The notes below the pieces were generated by a model, which did no database searches, was not told where the DNA came from, and saw only the letters and a list, made by a program, of their open reading frames with translations. A DNA stretch of 64,000 nucleotides from contig NZ_FYDO01000030.1 of assembly GCF_900187615.1 (NCBI RefSeq), positions 1-64,000 on the forward strand, read 5' to 3'. Below are positions 24,811-33,162 of this stretch, one piece after another (the stretch's first letter is position 1; each line of letters starts with the position of its first letter). Source of the DNA: Pseudomonas sp. Irchel s3f7. Lineage in GTDB: Bacteria > Pseudomonadota > Gammaproteobacteria > Pseudomonadales > Pseudomonadaceae. The position numbers were made by a program, and so were the translations under genes.

Positions 24811-24900
24811 GTGGCGAGGGAGCTTGCTCCCGCAGGAGTGCGCAGCAGTCCCTTCTCGGGGCCGCTACGCAGCCCAGCGGGAGCAAGCTCCCTCGCCACG
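24811..24900. repeat. REPIN of the second family (GTGGCGAGGGAGC type)
   Basis: GTGGCGAGGGAGCTTGCTCCCG on the left and CGGGAGCAAGCTCCCTCGCCAC on the right are exact inverses around 46 bases of spacer. The sequence core differs from the TGTAGGAGC elements, so two REP families coexist. It lies between ugd and the MFS gene. Confidence 0.92.
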
Positions 24901-24972
24901 GGTTCCGTGTTGCGTTTACAGTAGCGTCCGGGATTGGGCTGAAACCGGCTCAATCGAATAAGGACATTCCCC

Positions 24973-26151
24973 GTGGTCAGTTACTCCCCGCTTATCCGCC
25001 GTTTGCTGATCTGCTCGCTGACCATTGTCGTCAGCCGCGCCATCACCAGCCCGCTGCTCACCCTGTTTGTCAGCGACAAACTCGACCTCAACCAACAAGA
25101 CGTTGGTCTGCTGCTCGGCATCGCCGTATTCGTCGCCACCCTGCTGTCGCTGTACGGTGGCTACATCATCGATCGCTTCGAAAAGCGCCGGCTGCTGATC
25201 CTCGCCATGCTTTCCAGCGCCATCGGTCTGGTGTTGCTGACGTTTGCCGAGAACCTTTACCTGACCACGGCGACTTTGATCGTCACTGAAACCGCTTCGT
25301 CGCTGTTTCTGATCGGTTCGAAAGCGATCCTCAGCGACAATTTGCCCGTGGGCCAGCGCGCCAAGGCGTTTTCCCTGAGCTATACGTTGACCAACATCGG
25401 CTACGCGGTCGGGCCGATGTTCGGTGTGTTGATTGCCGGCAGCTTCACCAGCGCGCCGTTCCTGGTCGCAGCGGCCATCGCGCTCTTCAGTATTTTCCTG
25501 ATGACCGGAATCCCGAAAGAGTCTGCGCGAGCACCTGTTGCGGTGCAGGCTCAGACGTTTCTCAAAACCCTGATCACCCTGAAAAACGACCGCACCTTGA
25601 TCCTGTTCACCGCAGGCTGCCTGCTCAGCACGGTGGTACATGGCCGGTTCACGTTTTACCTGTCGCAGTACCTGTTGGTGACCAGCGACGCGCAACACAC
25701 CATGGAAATCATGGCCGCCCTGCTCGCCTGCAACGCCATCAGCGTCATCGCGCTGCAATACCAGATCGGACGTTTCCTCAAACGCGAGCACTTGCGGCAA
25801 TGGATCGTCGTGGGCACCGGCCTGTTCATCCTCGGCCTGATCGGCTTCAGCCTGGCAGACAGCGTAGTGAGCTGGTGCGTGGCGATGTTCATTTTCACCC
25901 TCGGTGAAATCATCATTTACCCGGCCGAATTCCTCTTCGTCGACACCCTCGCACCGGACGAATTACGCGGCAGTTACTACGGCGCACAGAACCTGGCGGC
26001 GCTGGGCGGCGCATTGAGCCCGGTGATTTGCGGCTTCCTGCTGATGCACACCCCGGCGCCGACCATGTTCTATGCGATGAGCGCGCTTGCGGCGCTGGGT
26101 GGACTGCTGTGTTTCATGAGCGGTCGAGGCAAGTCGATACAGCAAAATTAA
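24973..26151 (+). CDS. MFS transporter (MdtH-like)
   Basis: A 392-residue inner-membrane carrier with 12 predicted helices and the MFS loop-2/3 motif in a form like GGYIIDRFEKRRLLI. The gene starts with GTG at 24973 after AATAAGGACATTCCCC. The helix-5 stretch NIGYAVGPMFGVLIAG resembles drug:proton antiporters of the MdtH/YceL group. No substrate can be deduced. It stands alone between a REPIN and the HPP gene. Its stop codon is part of the inverted repeat ATTAATGC (26147-26154) / GCATTAAT (26164-26171), which has no T-run and is at best a weak terminator. Confidence 0.85.
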   Translation: MVSYSPLIRRLLICSLTIVVSRAITSPLLTLFVSDKLDLNQQDVGLLLGIAVFVATLLSLYGGYIIDRFEKRRLLILAMLSSAIGLVLLTFAENLYLTTATLIVTETASSLFLIGSKAILSDNLPVGQRAKAFSLSYTLTNIGYAVGPMFGVLIAGSFTSAPFLVAAAIALFSIFLMTGIPKESARAPVAVQAQTFLKTLITLKNDRTLILFTAGCLLSTVVHGRFTFYLSQYLLVTSDAQHTMEIMAALLACNAISVIALQYQIGRFLKREHLRQWIVVGTGLFILGLIGFSLADSVVSWCVAMFIFTLGEIIIYPAEFLFVDTLAPDELRGSYYGAQNLAALGGALSPVICGFLLMHTPAPTMFYAMSALAALGGLLCFMSGRGKSIQQN

Positions 26152-26241
26152 TGCACTGAAAGCGCATTAATATGAATTTGTCAGCATCAGGATTGAACGG
26201 CAAACTGTGCCCGTTCCTCCCCCAATAGTTGGAACAACTTC

Positions 26242-26279
26242 AAGGGCTTTCTGGGTTTCCAGGCTAAGTCCTTTTTTTC
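26242..26279 (+). terminator. Candidate intrinsic terminator or attenuator before the HPP gene
   Basis: An imperfect stem (AGGGCTTTCTGG with CCAGGCTAAGTCCT) around GTTT is followed by a run of seven T. It would end transcripts from the MFS gene. It lies only 28 bases ahead of the HPP start, so transcripts reading into that gene would have to pass it. Confidence 0.4.
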
Positions 26280-26306
26280 ATTGATTTTTTCTGGAGCACT
26301 TTCGAA

Positions 26307-27014
26307 ATGTTTGCCCGCTGGTTGCCTGCCGCCATCAATACCCGACCCACTGAATGGAGCCGTGCCGCCATCGGCATGGCGCTGGGGACGCTGCTCAGCG
26401 TCTGGCTTTGCAGTCAGGTGTTCGGCATGCAAGTGGCGCAACATTTGATCGGCCCGCTGGGCGCTTCGGCGGTGTTGCTGTTCGCCGTGTCCTCCGGCGC
26501 ACTTGCGCAGCCGTGGTCGATTATGGGTGGCTACCTGTGCGCCGGGGTCCTCGCATTGCTCGTCGCTCACTTTCTGGGGCGCACCCTGGGCACGGCGTGT
26601 CTGGCGGCGGGCATGGCGCTGATTCTGATGTGCTGCCTGCGTTGCCTGCATCCGCCGGCCGGCGCGTTGGCGCTGATTCTGGTATTGGCCGATCCGGCGA
26701 CCATCGCCATGGACTGGAAAGCCCTGGCGCCGGTGATGCTCAGCGCAGCGACGATGCTGCTCAGTGCCTTGGCCTATAACAACCTGACACGGGTTCGTTA
26801 CCCCAAACGCACCAGTGAATCGGCGGTTGTGATCCCGGCCGACCACCCACCGGTCGACAGTCAGGCCATCACCGCCCAAGACCTGAAACAGGCGTTGGCA
26901 GACATGGAAGCGTTCTTTGACGTGACCCCTGAAGACCTCGAACAACTGATCCATGCCAGCGAGTTGCACGCCCGCCGCCGCAGTGTCGGCGAGGTGTTGG
27001 CGCCGCGGCTCTGA
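26307..27014 (+). CDS. HPP-family membrane protein without CBS domains
   Basis: A 235-residue integral membrane protein. The first 165 residues form the HPP domain, with about four to five hydrophobic segments and the eponymous LHPP in CLRCLHPPAGALAL (about 113-118). After a polar linker comes a helix (DLKQALADMEAFFDVTPEDLEQLIHASE, about 193-220) that in longer pseudomonad HPP proteins precedes a pair of CBS domains. Here the protein stops at GEVLAPRL, where the first CBS domain would begin, and no CBS-like sequence follows in any frame that I can see. HPP proteins have been linked to nitrite transport in plastids; a bacterial role is uncertain. The RBS is CTGGAGC. Confidence 0.8.
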   Translation: MFARWLPAAINTRPTEWSRAAIGMALGTLLSVWLCSQVFGMQVAQHLIGPLGASAVLLFAVSSGALAQPWSIMGGYLCAGVLALLVAHFLGRTLGTACLAAGMALILMCCLRCLHPPAGALALILVLADPATIAMDWKALAPVMLSAATMLLSALAYNNLTRVRYPKRTSESAVVIPADHPPVDSQAITAQDLKQALADMEAFFDVTPEDLEQLIHASELHARRRSVGEVLAPRL

Positions 27015-27113
27015 TCCGCATTGCCGGCCAGGTTGTTTTGCTGTGACAAGATGCTTCTGGCATCCTGCGCGTCCAATTTCTGACCCGGCCCGCCTTCTGG
27101 CACGCAAATCACC

Positions 27114-28577
27114 ATGACCGCCTCCGAAAAAGCCCCCGCTCCACGCCACAATGATCTGATCTACGGCCTCGACGACCGCCCCCACCTGACCGCCACGGTG
27201 TTCGCCGCCCTGCAGCACGTGCTGGCCAGTTTCGTCGGCATCATCACGCCAACGCTGATCATGGGCAGCGCCCTGGGCCTGCAAAGCGAAGTGCCCTACC
27301 TGATCAGCATGGCGCTGTTTGTCTCCGGCCTTGGCACCTTCGTTCAGGCGCGGCGCTTCGGCCCGATCGGTTCCGGTCTGTTGTGCCTGCAAGGCACCAG
27401 TTTTTCGTTCATCAGTGTGATCCTCAGCGCCGGCTTCATGGTCAAGGCTCGGGGCGGCGGCACCGACGAAATCCTCTCGACGATCTTCGGCGTGTGCTTT
27501 TTCGCCGCTTTCATTGAAGTGGCGTTGAGTCAGTTCATCGGCAAACTGCGGATGCTGATCACCCCGGTCGTGACGGGCACCATCATTACCCTCATGGGTT
27601 TGTCGCTGATCAAAGTGGCGATGACCGACATTGCCGGCGGCTTCGGCGCGCCTGACCTTGGCGCCGCGATTCATCTGGCGCTGGCGGCACTGGTGCTGGG
27701 CACCATCGTGGTATTGAACCGGGTGGACGTGCCGTTCTTGCGCCTTGGGGCGATTGTGATCGGTCTGACGCTAGGCTATTTCGTGGCATGGCTGATGGGC
27801 CAGGTGAATTTCTCCAGCCTGCCCGACGTGCCGCTGATGAGCGTTCCGGTGCCGTTCAAGTACGGATTCTCCTTCGATTGGGTGGCGTTTGTGCCGGTGG
27901 CGGTGATTTTCCTGGTCTCGCCCCTGGAAGCCGCCGGCGACCTGACCGCCAACTCAATGATCTCCCGGCAACCGGTCAAGGGGCCGGTCTACATCCGCCG
28001 GATCAAATCCGGCCTGCTCGCCGACGGCCTCAACTCGGCCATGGCCGCCGTCTTCAACAGCATGCCGATGGTGACCTTTGCCCAGAACAACGGCGTGATC
28101 CAGCTCACCGGCGTCGCCAGTCGCTATGTGGCGTTCTTCATCGCTGGCCTGCTGGTGGTGCTGGGATTGTTCCCGATGATTGGCGCGGTACTGCAACTGA
28201 TGCCCAAACCGGTACTGGGTGGCGCCGAACTGGTGATGTTCGGCACGGTGGCCGTGGCCGGAATCAAGATCCTCGCCGAAGCCGGCCTGCATCGGCGCAA
28301 CATGCTGATCGTGGCGATATCCCTCGGCATGGGCCTGGGCGTGGCCGCCGTTCCCGAGGTGTTGCGCGAACTGCCGATGGCGCTGCACAACATTTTCGAG
28401 TCGCCCATCACGGTCGGCGCGCTGTGCGCTATCGTTCTGAACATCTTCCTGCCCGAAGAATTCTTCGAGCTGGAAGAAGACGAATTCGACCCGGAAGCCT
28501 CGGTGCTTCAGGTCATGCAAAACCCGGATGTGCCCGCCAAGGATGAACCCGCCAAGCCTGCGGTGGTCGCACAGTAG
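27114..28577 (+). CDS. NCS2/NAT-family purine (xanthine/urate) permease
   Basis: A 487-residue proton-coupled nucleobase transporter with 14 predicted helices. The NAT signature QNNGVIQLTG lies at about 321-330, within NSMPMVTFAQNNGVIQLTGVASR, as in XanQ/XanP and UacT. The substrate-side region VSPLEAAGDLTANSMISRQP also fits that group, whereas UraA-type uracil carriers differ here. The C-terminal tail (about 450-487) is acidic, with FFELEEDEFDPEAS. There are no purine-degradation genes nearby, so xanthine versus urate cannot be decided. The ATG lies 100 bases after the HPP stop, with no obvious terminator between the two. Confidence 0.88.
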   Translation: MTASEKAPAPRHNDLIYGLDDRPHLTATVFAALQHVLASFVGIITPTLIMGSALGLQSEVPYLISMALFVSGLGTFVQARRFGPIGSGLLCLQGTSFSFISVILSAGFMVKARGGGTDEILSTIFGVCFFAAFIEVALSQFIGKLRMLITPVVTGTIITLMGLSLIKVAMTDIAGGFGAPDLGAAIHLALAALVLGTIVVLNRVDVPFLRLGAIVIGLTLGYFVAWLMGQVNFSSLPDVPLMSVPVPFKYGFSFDWVAFVPVAVIFLVSPLEAAGDLTANSMISRQPVKGPVYIRRIKSGLLADGLNSAMAAVFNSMPMVTFAQNNGVIQLTGVASRYVAFFIAGLLVVLGLFPMIGAVLQLMPKPVLGGAELVMFGTVAVAGIKILAEAGLHRRNMLIVAISLGMGLGVAAVPEVLRELPMALHNIFESPITVGALCAIVLNIFLPEEFFELEEDEFDPEASVLQVMQNPDVPAKDEPAKPAVVAQ

Positions 28578-28611
28578 AGCCGCTGGACACTCAAGGACTG
28601 AGCCGGCGAAA

Positions 28612-29628
28612 TCACTCTACGTCGTTGAGGATCAAGCTGCGGTAATGCCCGGGATTGGAACCCGACCATTTGCGAAAGGCCTTGTAGAACGAGCTGGCAT
28701 CGGCGAATCCCAGGCGTGTGGCGATCTCGGCGAAGCTGATGGTCGGCTCGGCCAACCAGACAATCGCCAGTTCCTTGCGCACGCTGTCCTTGAGACCTTG
28801 ATAGGTCTGCCCTTCTTCGGCCAGTCGACGGCGCAAGGTCGAGGCCGACATGCACAGGCGCTGCGCCAGGGCCTCGGTTTCCGGCCAGTGTTCGGCGGGC
28901 AATTGCCGAAGATCCTGCTTGATGCGGCTGGCCAGGCTGTCAGGATCACGGTACTTCACGAGGATATTGGCCGGTGCATGGGCCAGGAATCGCTTGAGTT
29001 CCTCGGGGCTGCGCTTGATGGGTGAATCCAGGCAATCGGCGGAAAAAATCATCCGCGTGCGCGGGCGGTCGAACCGCAGATTCTGCGAGAACATCACCTG
29101 GTAGTCATCGCAGAAGTCCGGCTGCGCACAGCGCAACTCGATGGCCAGGATCGGTATCCGCCGCCCCGCCAGCCAGCAGGCAACGCCGTGCACGATCATC
29201 CAATAAGTGAAATAGGTGAAGGCCCGGCGCGGGTCTTTGTCGTCTTCCAGCAGCACGATTTCCGCCAGGCTTTGTTGACGCACCAACTCGGCGGGCAGGT
29301 GTTCAAGCATCAATGACAGGAAACTCAAACCGCTGGTGAGGCCCGCTGCCAGATTCGGCTGGACCATGGCGCAGCGACAGAGGAACTCCAGGCTGCCGGA
29401 TTTGAGTTTGCGCGGGTCCATGCCAAAAAACTCATCGTCCCCTCGCCGTGCCAACAACCGCCACAGACGCGCATAAGCGGTGGCCGGCACGCGACCATTG
29501 GCACGGTCCATCAGCAGCGGATCAATGCCGACCTTGCTCAACACTTCTTCAGTGGCAATACCCGGGGCGCAGCTTTGCATCAGCGCTTCACGCACCAATT
29601 GCATAGAGATAGTGTCTTTTTCCGACAT
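28612..29628 (-). CDS. AraC-family regulator with arabinose-binding-type N-terminal domain
   Basis: A 338-residue regulator from ATG 29628 (a TTG four codons upstream, at 29640, is an alternative). The N-terminal 185 residues match the 'Arabinose_bd' domain of OruR/ArgR-like pseudomonad regulators: AMVQPNLAAGLTSGLSFLSLML and IPILAIELRCAQPDF. The C-terminal helix-turn-helix (about 235-335) has LAQRLCMSASTLRRRLAEEGQTY and ISFAEIATRLGFADASSFYKAFRKWSGSNPGHYR. It is convergent with the purine permease and on the same strand as pssA upstream, from which it is separated by a 14-bp-stem hairpin. The inducer and targets are unknown. Confidence 0.87.
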   Translation of the reverse strand: MSEKDTISMQLVREALMQSCAPGIATEEVLSKVGIDPLLMDRANGRVPATAYARLWRLLARRGDDEFFGMDPRKLKSGSLEFLCRCAMVQPNLAAGLTSGLSFLSLMLEHLPAELVRQQSLAEIVLLEDDKDPRRAFTYFTYWMIVHGVACWLAGRRIPILAIELRCAQPDFCDDYQVMFSQNLRFDRPRTRMIFSADCLDSPIKRSPEELKRFLAHAPANILVKYRDPDSLASRIKQDLRQLPAEHWPETEALAQRLCMSASTLRRRLAEEGQTYQGLKDSVRKELAIVWLAEPTISFAEIATRLGFADASSFYKAFRKWSGSNPGHYRSLILNDVE

Positions 29629-29697
29629 TGACCGAAGCAAGCCCTGTTGTTGTTTTGAGTGGTGGGCATATTAGCTGAAACCACCCAGTCAACGCAG

Positions 29698-29737
29698 ATC
29701 CCTTATGGGAGTGAACGTGGTCGCTCCCATAAGGGAT
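29698..29737. repeat. Perfect 14-bp-stem hairpin between pssA and araC
   Basis: ATCCCTTATGGGAG and CTCCCATAAGGGAT flank a 12-base loop, 12 bases past the pssA stop. No T-run follows on either strand, so it is not a textbook terminator. It may protect the pssA transcript 3' end. The sequence does not match either REP family of the window. Confidence 0.7.
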
Positions 29738-29749
29738 TGGGGCCAAGCG

Positions 29750-31093
29750 TTACAGGATGCGGTAGAGCAAACGCTCGATGCGCACACGGCTGACGCGCTT
29801 GAGGAACTTGGCCACGCCCGCCGGGTATTCGGCGAGGGTTTCCAGGTCCTGGTAGCGTTCGATGCGTCGGGTGTGCTGGAAGATTTCGGTCAGCTCATTG
29901 TGTCGAGGCCCCAGCAACTGGCTTTGCGGATCATCGATCAGCAAGGCGTTTTCCAGGTCGAGGCGAAAAGCTCGTGGGTTGAGGTTGTTGCCGGTCAGCA
30001 AGGTGTAGCGCTGATCGACCCACATGCCTTTGAGGTGATAGGTGTTGTCGCCATCGTGCCACAGATGCAGGTTCAGCTGGCCGCTGTCGATGTTGCGCTG
30101 ATGGCGCTTGGCAAACCGGCGCAGGCTGATCTCGTACAGGTACGGCAGCGCAGCGATCACCTTGAACGGCTCGCTCGGCGGAATATAGAAATCGTTGGCG
30201 GTCTTGTCGCCGACCACGATGTCGATCTTCACACCTCGCCCCAATGCCCGGTTGATTTCCCGGGTCACGGCCAAGGGCAGGTTGAAGTACGGCGTGCAGA
30301 TGGTCAGTTGATGCTGGGCACTGGCGATGAGCTCGCAAATCACCCGGCTCAGCGGGTTGTTCTTGCCGACGCCGAGCAACGGGCTAACCGTCAGACCCGT
30401 CTTGATCGTGGTGCCTGCCGTGGTGTCGTAGGCCGCGTGCTTGAGGCGGCTGCGCAGGTCGCCGATGTCATTGCGCAGGCTGCGGGTGGTCGGCAGGTTC
30501 GGCAGGTCGAGGCGATGCACCGCTTTGGAGGCCACCAGACCGTGTTGAACCAGGTGATGCATCGAATCCGCCAGTTCACGGCTCTGGATCAGGTGATAAC
30601 GGTCGTAGCGGTATTTGTCGAACTTGTGCAGATAAACGTTGTTCAGGCTCGCGCCGCTGTAGATCATGCAGTCATCGATGACAAAACCCTTGAGGTGCAA
30701 CACGCCGAACAGCTCGCGGGTCTGCACCGGTACCCCGTACACCGGCACAACACTGGCGTGGGTGCGGGTCATTTCCTGATACCAGGCCGAGTTGCCCGGC
30801 TGCTTGCCGGCACCGATCAGGCCACGCTGGGCGCGCAGCCAGTCGACGACCACCACCACGTCCAGTTCCGGCCGCGCCGCTTTGGCGGCGTGCAACGCAT
30901 CGAGAATTTCCTGGCCGGCTTCGTCTTGTTGCAGGTACAGCGCAACGATGTAAATACGCTGTGTGGCACTGGCGATTTTTTCCAGCAGGCAACGACGAAA
31001 CTCGGCAGCGCCGGAAAGGATGCTGACGGCATCGGCAGCCAGCGGAAAACTGCGCAATTTTGGCAGCAGGGAGCGTTTGAAAAGCAACGGCAT
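29750..31093 (-). CDS. pssA: CDP-diacylglycerol-serine O-phosphatidyltransferase, PLD type
   Basis: A 447-residue enzyme that makes phosphatidylserine, the precursor of phosphatidylethanolamine. It is alignable by eye with E. coli PssA (451 aa): LLEKIASATQRIYIVALYLQQDEAG, PELDVVVVVDWLRAQRG, then the first HKD motif H133-x-K135-x4-D140 (LHLKGFVIDD). ICTPYFNLP, GDKTANDFYIP and the second HKD motif (YHLKGMWVDQ, then TGNNLNPRAFRLDLENA) follow. It ends RVRIERLLYRIL as in E. coli. ATG 31093 gives the family length; in-frame codons upstream look non-coding. Such PLD-type enzymes are soluble or peripheral, unlike the membrane CDP-alcohol type that many pseudomonads also have. Confidence 0.92.
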   Translation of the reverse strand: MPLLFKRSLLPKLRSFPLAADAVSILSGAAEFRRCLLEKIASATQRIYIVALYLQQDEAGQEILDALHAAKAARPELDVVVVVDWLRAQRGLIGAGKQPGNSAWYQEMTRTHASVVPVYGVPVQTRELFGVLHLKGFVIDDCMIYSGASLNNVYLHKFDKYRYDRYHLIQSRELADSMHHLVQHGLVASKAVHRLDLPNLPTTRSLRNDIGDLRSRLKHAAYDTTAGTTIKTGLTVSPLLGVGKNNPLSRVICELIASAQHQLTICTPYFNLPLAVTREINRALGRGVKIDIVVGDKTANDFYIPPSEPFKVIAALPYLYEISLRRFAKRHQRNIDSGQLNLHLWHDGDNTYHLKGMWVDQRYTLLTGNNLNPRAFRLDLENALLIDDPQSQLLGPRHNELTEIFQHTRRIERYQDLETLAEYPAGVAKFLKRVSRVRIERLLYRIL

Positions 31094-31578
31094 AGGGCTC
31101 GCAAAGGGTCGAATCCGAAGAACCCGAGAGCTTACACCATCGATGGGGTTGGGTCTTGTTACTGTCTGTAATGCAGCCATCGCGAGCACAAGGTAACTCG
31201 GCGTTCCGGGCATTTGTGTTCAACCACAATCACCTGTAGAAGCGAGCCTGCTCGCGATGGCGGTGTGTCTGGCGGTATTTCTGTTGGATGTGCAGGTCTC
31301 ATCGCGAGCAGGCTCGCTCCTACAGGGTTACTGGGTGTGACGGGGATTTGTGTCTGACCACAATCTTCTGTAGGAGCGAGCTTGCTCGCGATGGCGGTGT
31401 GTCTGGCGGTACTTCTGTTGGATGTGCAGGCCTCATCGCGAGCAGGCTCGCTCCTACAGGGTTGCTGGGTGTGACGGGCATTTGTGTCTAACCACACATT
31501 GGTTTTGTGTTGGGCAGGCGGGTAATATGTCGGCCCTTCCCTGCAGCCTTTTCTGCACCCGCCGAATAAGCCGATCCC
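31094..31578. other. 485-base gap filled mainly by a duplicated REPIN
   Basis: Between pssA (minus) and the TSUP gene (plus). About 280 bases are the tandem repeat at 31211-31490. The remaining 31094-31210 should hold the pssA promoter and 31491-31578 that of the TSUP gene. No small gene with a ribosome binding site was seen. Confidence 0.5.
31211..31490. repeat. Tandemly duplicated REPIN, 134-bp period
   Basis: The block beginning CATTTGTGTTCAACCACAA at 31211 recurs at 31345 and again, for about 20 bases, at 31479, each time 134 bases on. Each full unit contains one REPIN: CTGTAGAAGCGAGCCTGCTC or CTGTAGGAGCGAGCTTGCTC on the left, and GAGCAGGCTCGCTCCTACAG on the right. The two copies differ by only a few substitutions, so the duplication is fairly recent. 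Confidence 0.9.
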
Positions 31579-32358
31579 ATGCCTTTCGAACTCAGTGTTG
31601 ACCTCTCCACCCTGGCCATTCTGGCCCTTGTCGCTTTTGTTGCCGGTTTCATCGATGCCATCGCCGGTGGTGGCGGTCTGCTGACGACCCCGGCCCTGCT
31701 GACGGCCGGCCTGCCACCGCATCTGGTGCTGGGCACCAACAAGCTCAGTTCGACCTTCGGCTCAGCCATCGCCAGCTTCACGTTTTACCGCCGCAAGCTG
31801 TTCCATCCCGCGCAATGGGTTCACGCCATCGTCGGTACCTTGGTGGGTGCACTGCTCGGCGCCATCGTCGCGCATTACCTGCCGGCGGAATGGCTGAACA
31901 AGATGCTCCCGGTGATCGTCTTCGCCTGTGGCGTTTATCTGTTGTTTGGCGGCACACCCAAGGCACCGCTGGACAGCAACGCACCGATCAAGAAAAAGTG
32001 GCAATCGACCCAAGGCTTCAGCCTCGGCTTCTATGACGGCGTGGCCGGTCCGGGCACGGGCGCGTTCTGGACCGTCAGCAGCCTGCTGCTCTACCCCATC
32101 GACCTGGTGAAGGCCAGCGGCGTGGCGCGCAGCATGAACTTCGTCAGCAACGCAGCGGCGCTGTCGGTGTTCATCTTTTCCGGTCAGGTGGACTGGATCA
32201 TCGGCCTGTGCATGGGCTCGTCGCTAATGGTCGGCGCATTCTTCGGCGCCCGCACCGCCATCAGTGGCGGCGCGAAGTTCATCCGCCCGGTGTTCATCAC
32301 CGTGGTGCTGGCCCTGACCGTCCGTTTAGCCTGGCAGCACTGGTTCAGCGTGGCCTAA
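31579..32358 (+). CDS. TSUP-family (TauE/SafE) membrane transporter
   Basis: A 259-residue inner-membrane protein with about eight helices in two repeats. The first opens VAGFIDAIAGGGGLLTTPALL with TNKLSSTFGSAIA. The second has FYDGVAGPGTGAFWT and FVSNAAAL. Both glycine-rich stretches are TSUP signatures. Family members export or import small sulphur or organic anions (sulphite, sulphoacetate, taurine-linked), but no sulphur gene is adjacent. The last 33 bases overlap the 3' end of nudC on the other strand. Confidence 0.87.
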   Translation: MPFELSVDLSTLAILALVAFVAGFIDAIAGGGGLLTTPALLTAGLPPHLVLGTNKLSSTFGSAIASFTFYRRKLFHPAQWVHAIVGTLVGALLGAIVAHYLPAEWLNKMLPVIVFACGVYLLFGGTPKAPLDSNAPIKKKWQSTQGFSLGFYDGVAGPGTGAFWTVSSLLLYPIDLVKASGVARSMNFVSNAAALSVFIFSGQVDWIIGLCMGSSLMVGAFFGARTAISGGAKFIRPVFITVVLALTVRLAWQHWFSVA

Positions 32359-33156
32359 GCGCCGCGCCACATAGACGTCGATCAGGTAACGGGCAATCGA
32401 GCGTGACGCTGGCAACGGCGGCAGCGCATGTACGTTGAACCACTGGGCATCTTCGATTTCGTCTTCCTGACAGACGATCTCGCCCCCGGCGTATTCGGCA
32501 TGGAAGCCGAGCATCATCGAGTGCGGAAACGGCCAGCACTGGCTGCCCAGGTATTGGATGTTCTTGACCTCGATGCTCACCTCCTCGCGAACCTCGCGGA
32601 TCAGGCAATCCTCGGCCGACTCACCCGGCTCGGCAAACCCCGCCAGTGTGCTGTAGACCCCCGTGACGAAACGCGGTGAACGCGCTAGCAGGATTTCATC
32701 GCCACGGGTGACCAGCACGATCATGCTCGGCGAAATGCGTGGATAACTGCGCAAATCACACGGCTGGCAATACATCGCCCGCTCCCGCGGCACTTGCGAC
32801 ATGGCCTGCCCGCAATTGCCGCAGAAACGATGCTCGCGAGCCCAGGTGCCGATCTGCGCGGCGTAACCCAGCACTTTATAAACCGTGTGATCGCCGTCGA
32901 GCATGAACGCCCGCAAACCTTTCCAGTTGCAGCCCGGCACTTCGCTGTGGCTGCGCAGTTCCAGCAGGTAGACCGGCTCGCCATCCAGATGACCGATACC
33001 GTGCTCCGCCAGAATCGACAGGTCCTGACGCTTGAGCCATTCCCGCGGGAACAACGCGCCATTGTCGTCGAACAGAAAGCCTTCGGGGCTGCGTGCGACG
33101 GCCCAGCCGCCGGGTTGGTCAGTGTCCAGTACTGCGGTGGTCCAGCGAGCGATCAT
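32326..33156 (-). CDS. nudC: NAD+ diphosphatase / RNA decapping Nudix hydrolase
   Basis: A 276-residue enzyme hydrolysing NAD(H) to NMN(H) and AMP, and in E. coli removing the NAD cap from RNA. After an N-terminal domain it shows the zinc ribbon CGNCG..CQPC (about 114-134). The Nudix box GFAEPGESAEDCLIREVREEVSIEV (G-x5-E-x7-REVxEE) comes next, followed by the NudC array SQCWPFPHSMMLGF (SQPWPFP in E. coli). ATG 33156 is used; a TTG two codons upstream is possible. The stop is seven bases downstream of the start region of no other gene and overlaps the TSUP gene 3' end. The crotonase gene lies six bases upstream on the same strand. Confidence 0.93.
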   Translation of the reverse strand: MIARWTTAVLDTDQPGGWAVARSPEGFLFDDNGALFPREWLKRQDLSILAEHGIGHLDGEPVYLLELRSHSEVPGCNWKGLRAFMLDGDHTVYKVLGYAAQIGTWAREHRFCGNCGQAMSQVPRERAMYCQPCDLRSYPRISPSMIVLVTRGDEILLARSPRFVTGVYSTLAGFAEPGESAEDCLIREVREEVSIEVKNIQYLGSQCWPFPHSMMLGFHAEYAGGEIVCQEDEIEDAQWFNVHALPPLPASRSIARYLIDVYVARRLGHAEPVLPG

Positions 33157-33162
33157 GGTCAA

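Noticed and set aside
31211..31490. CRISPR array
   Set aside because: Only two full units, 134 bp long, with inverted REP arms inside; no regular short spacers and no cas genes.
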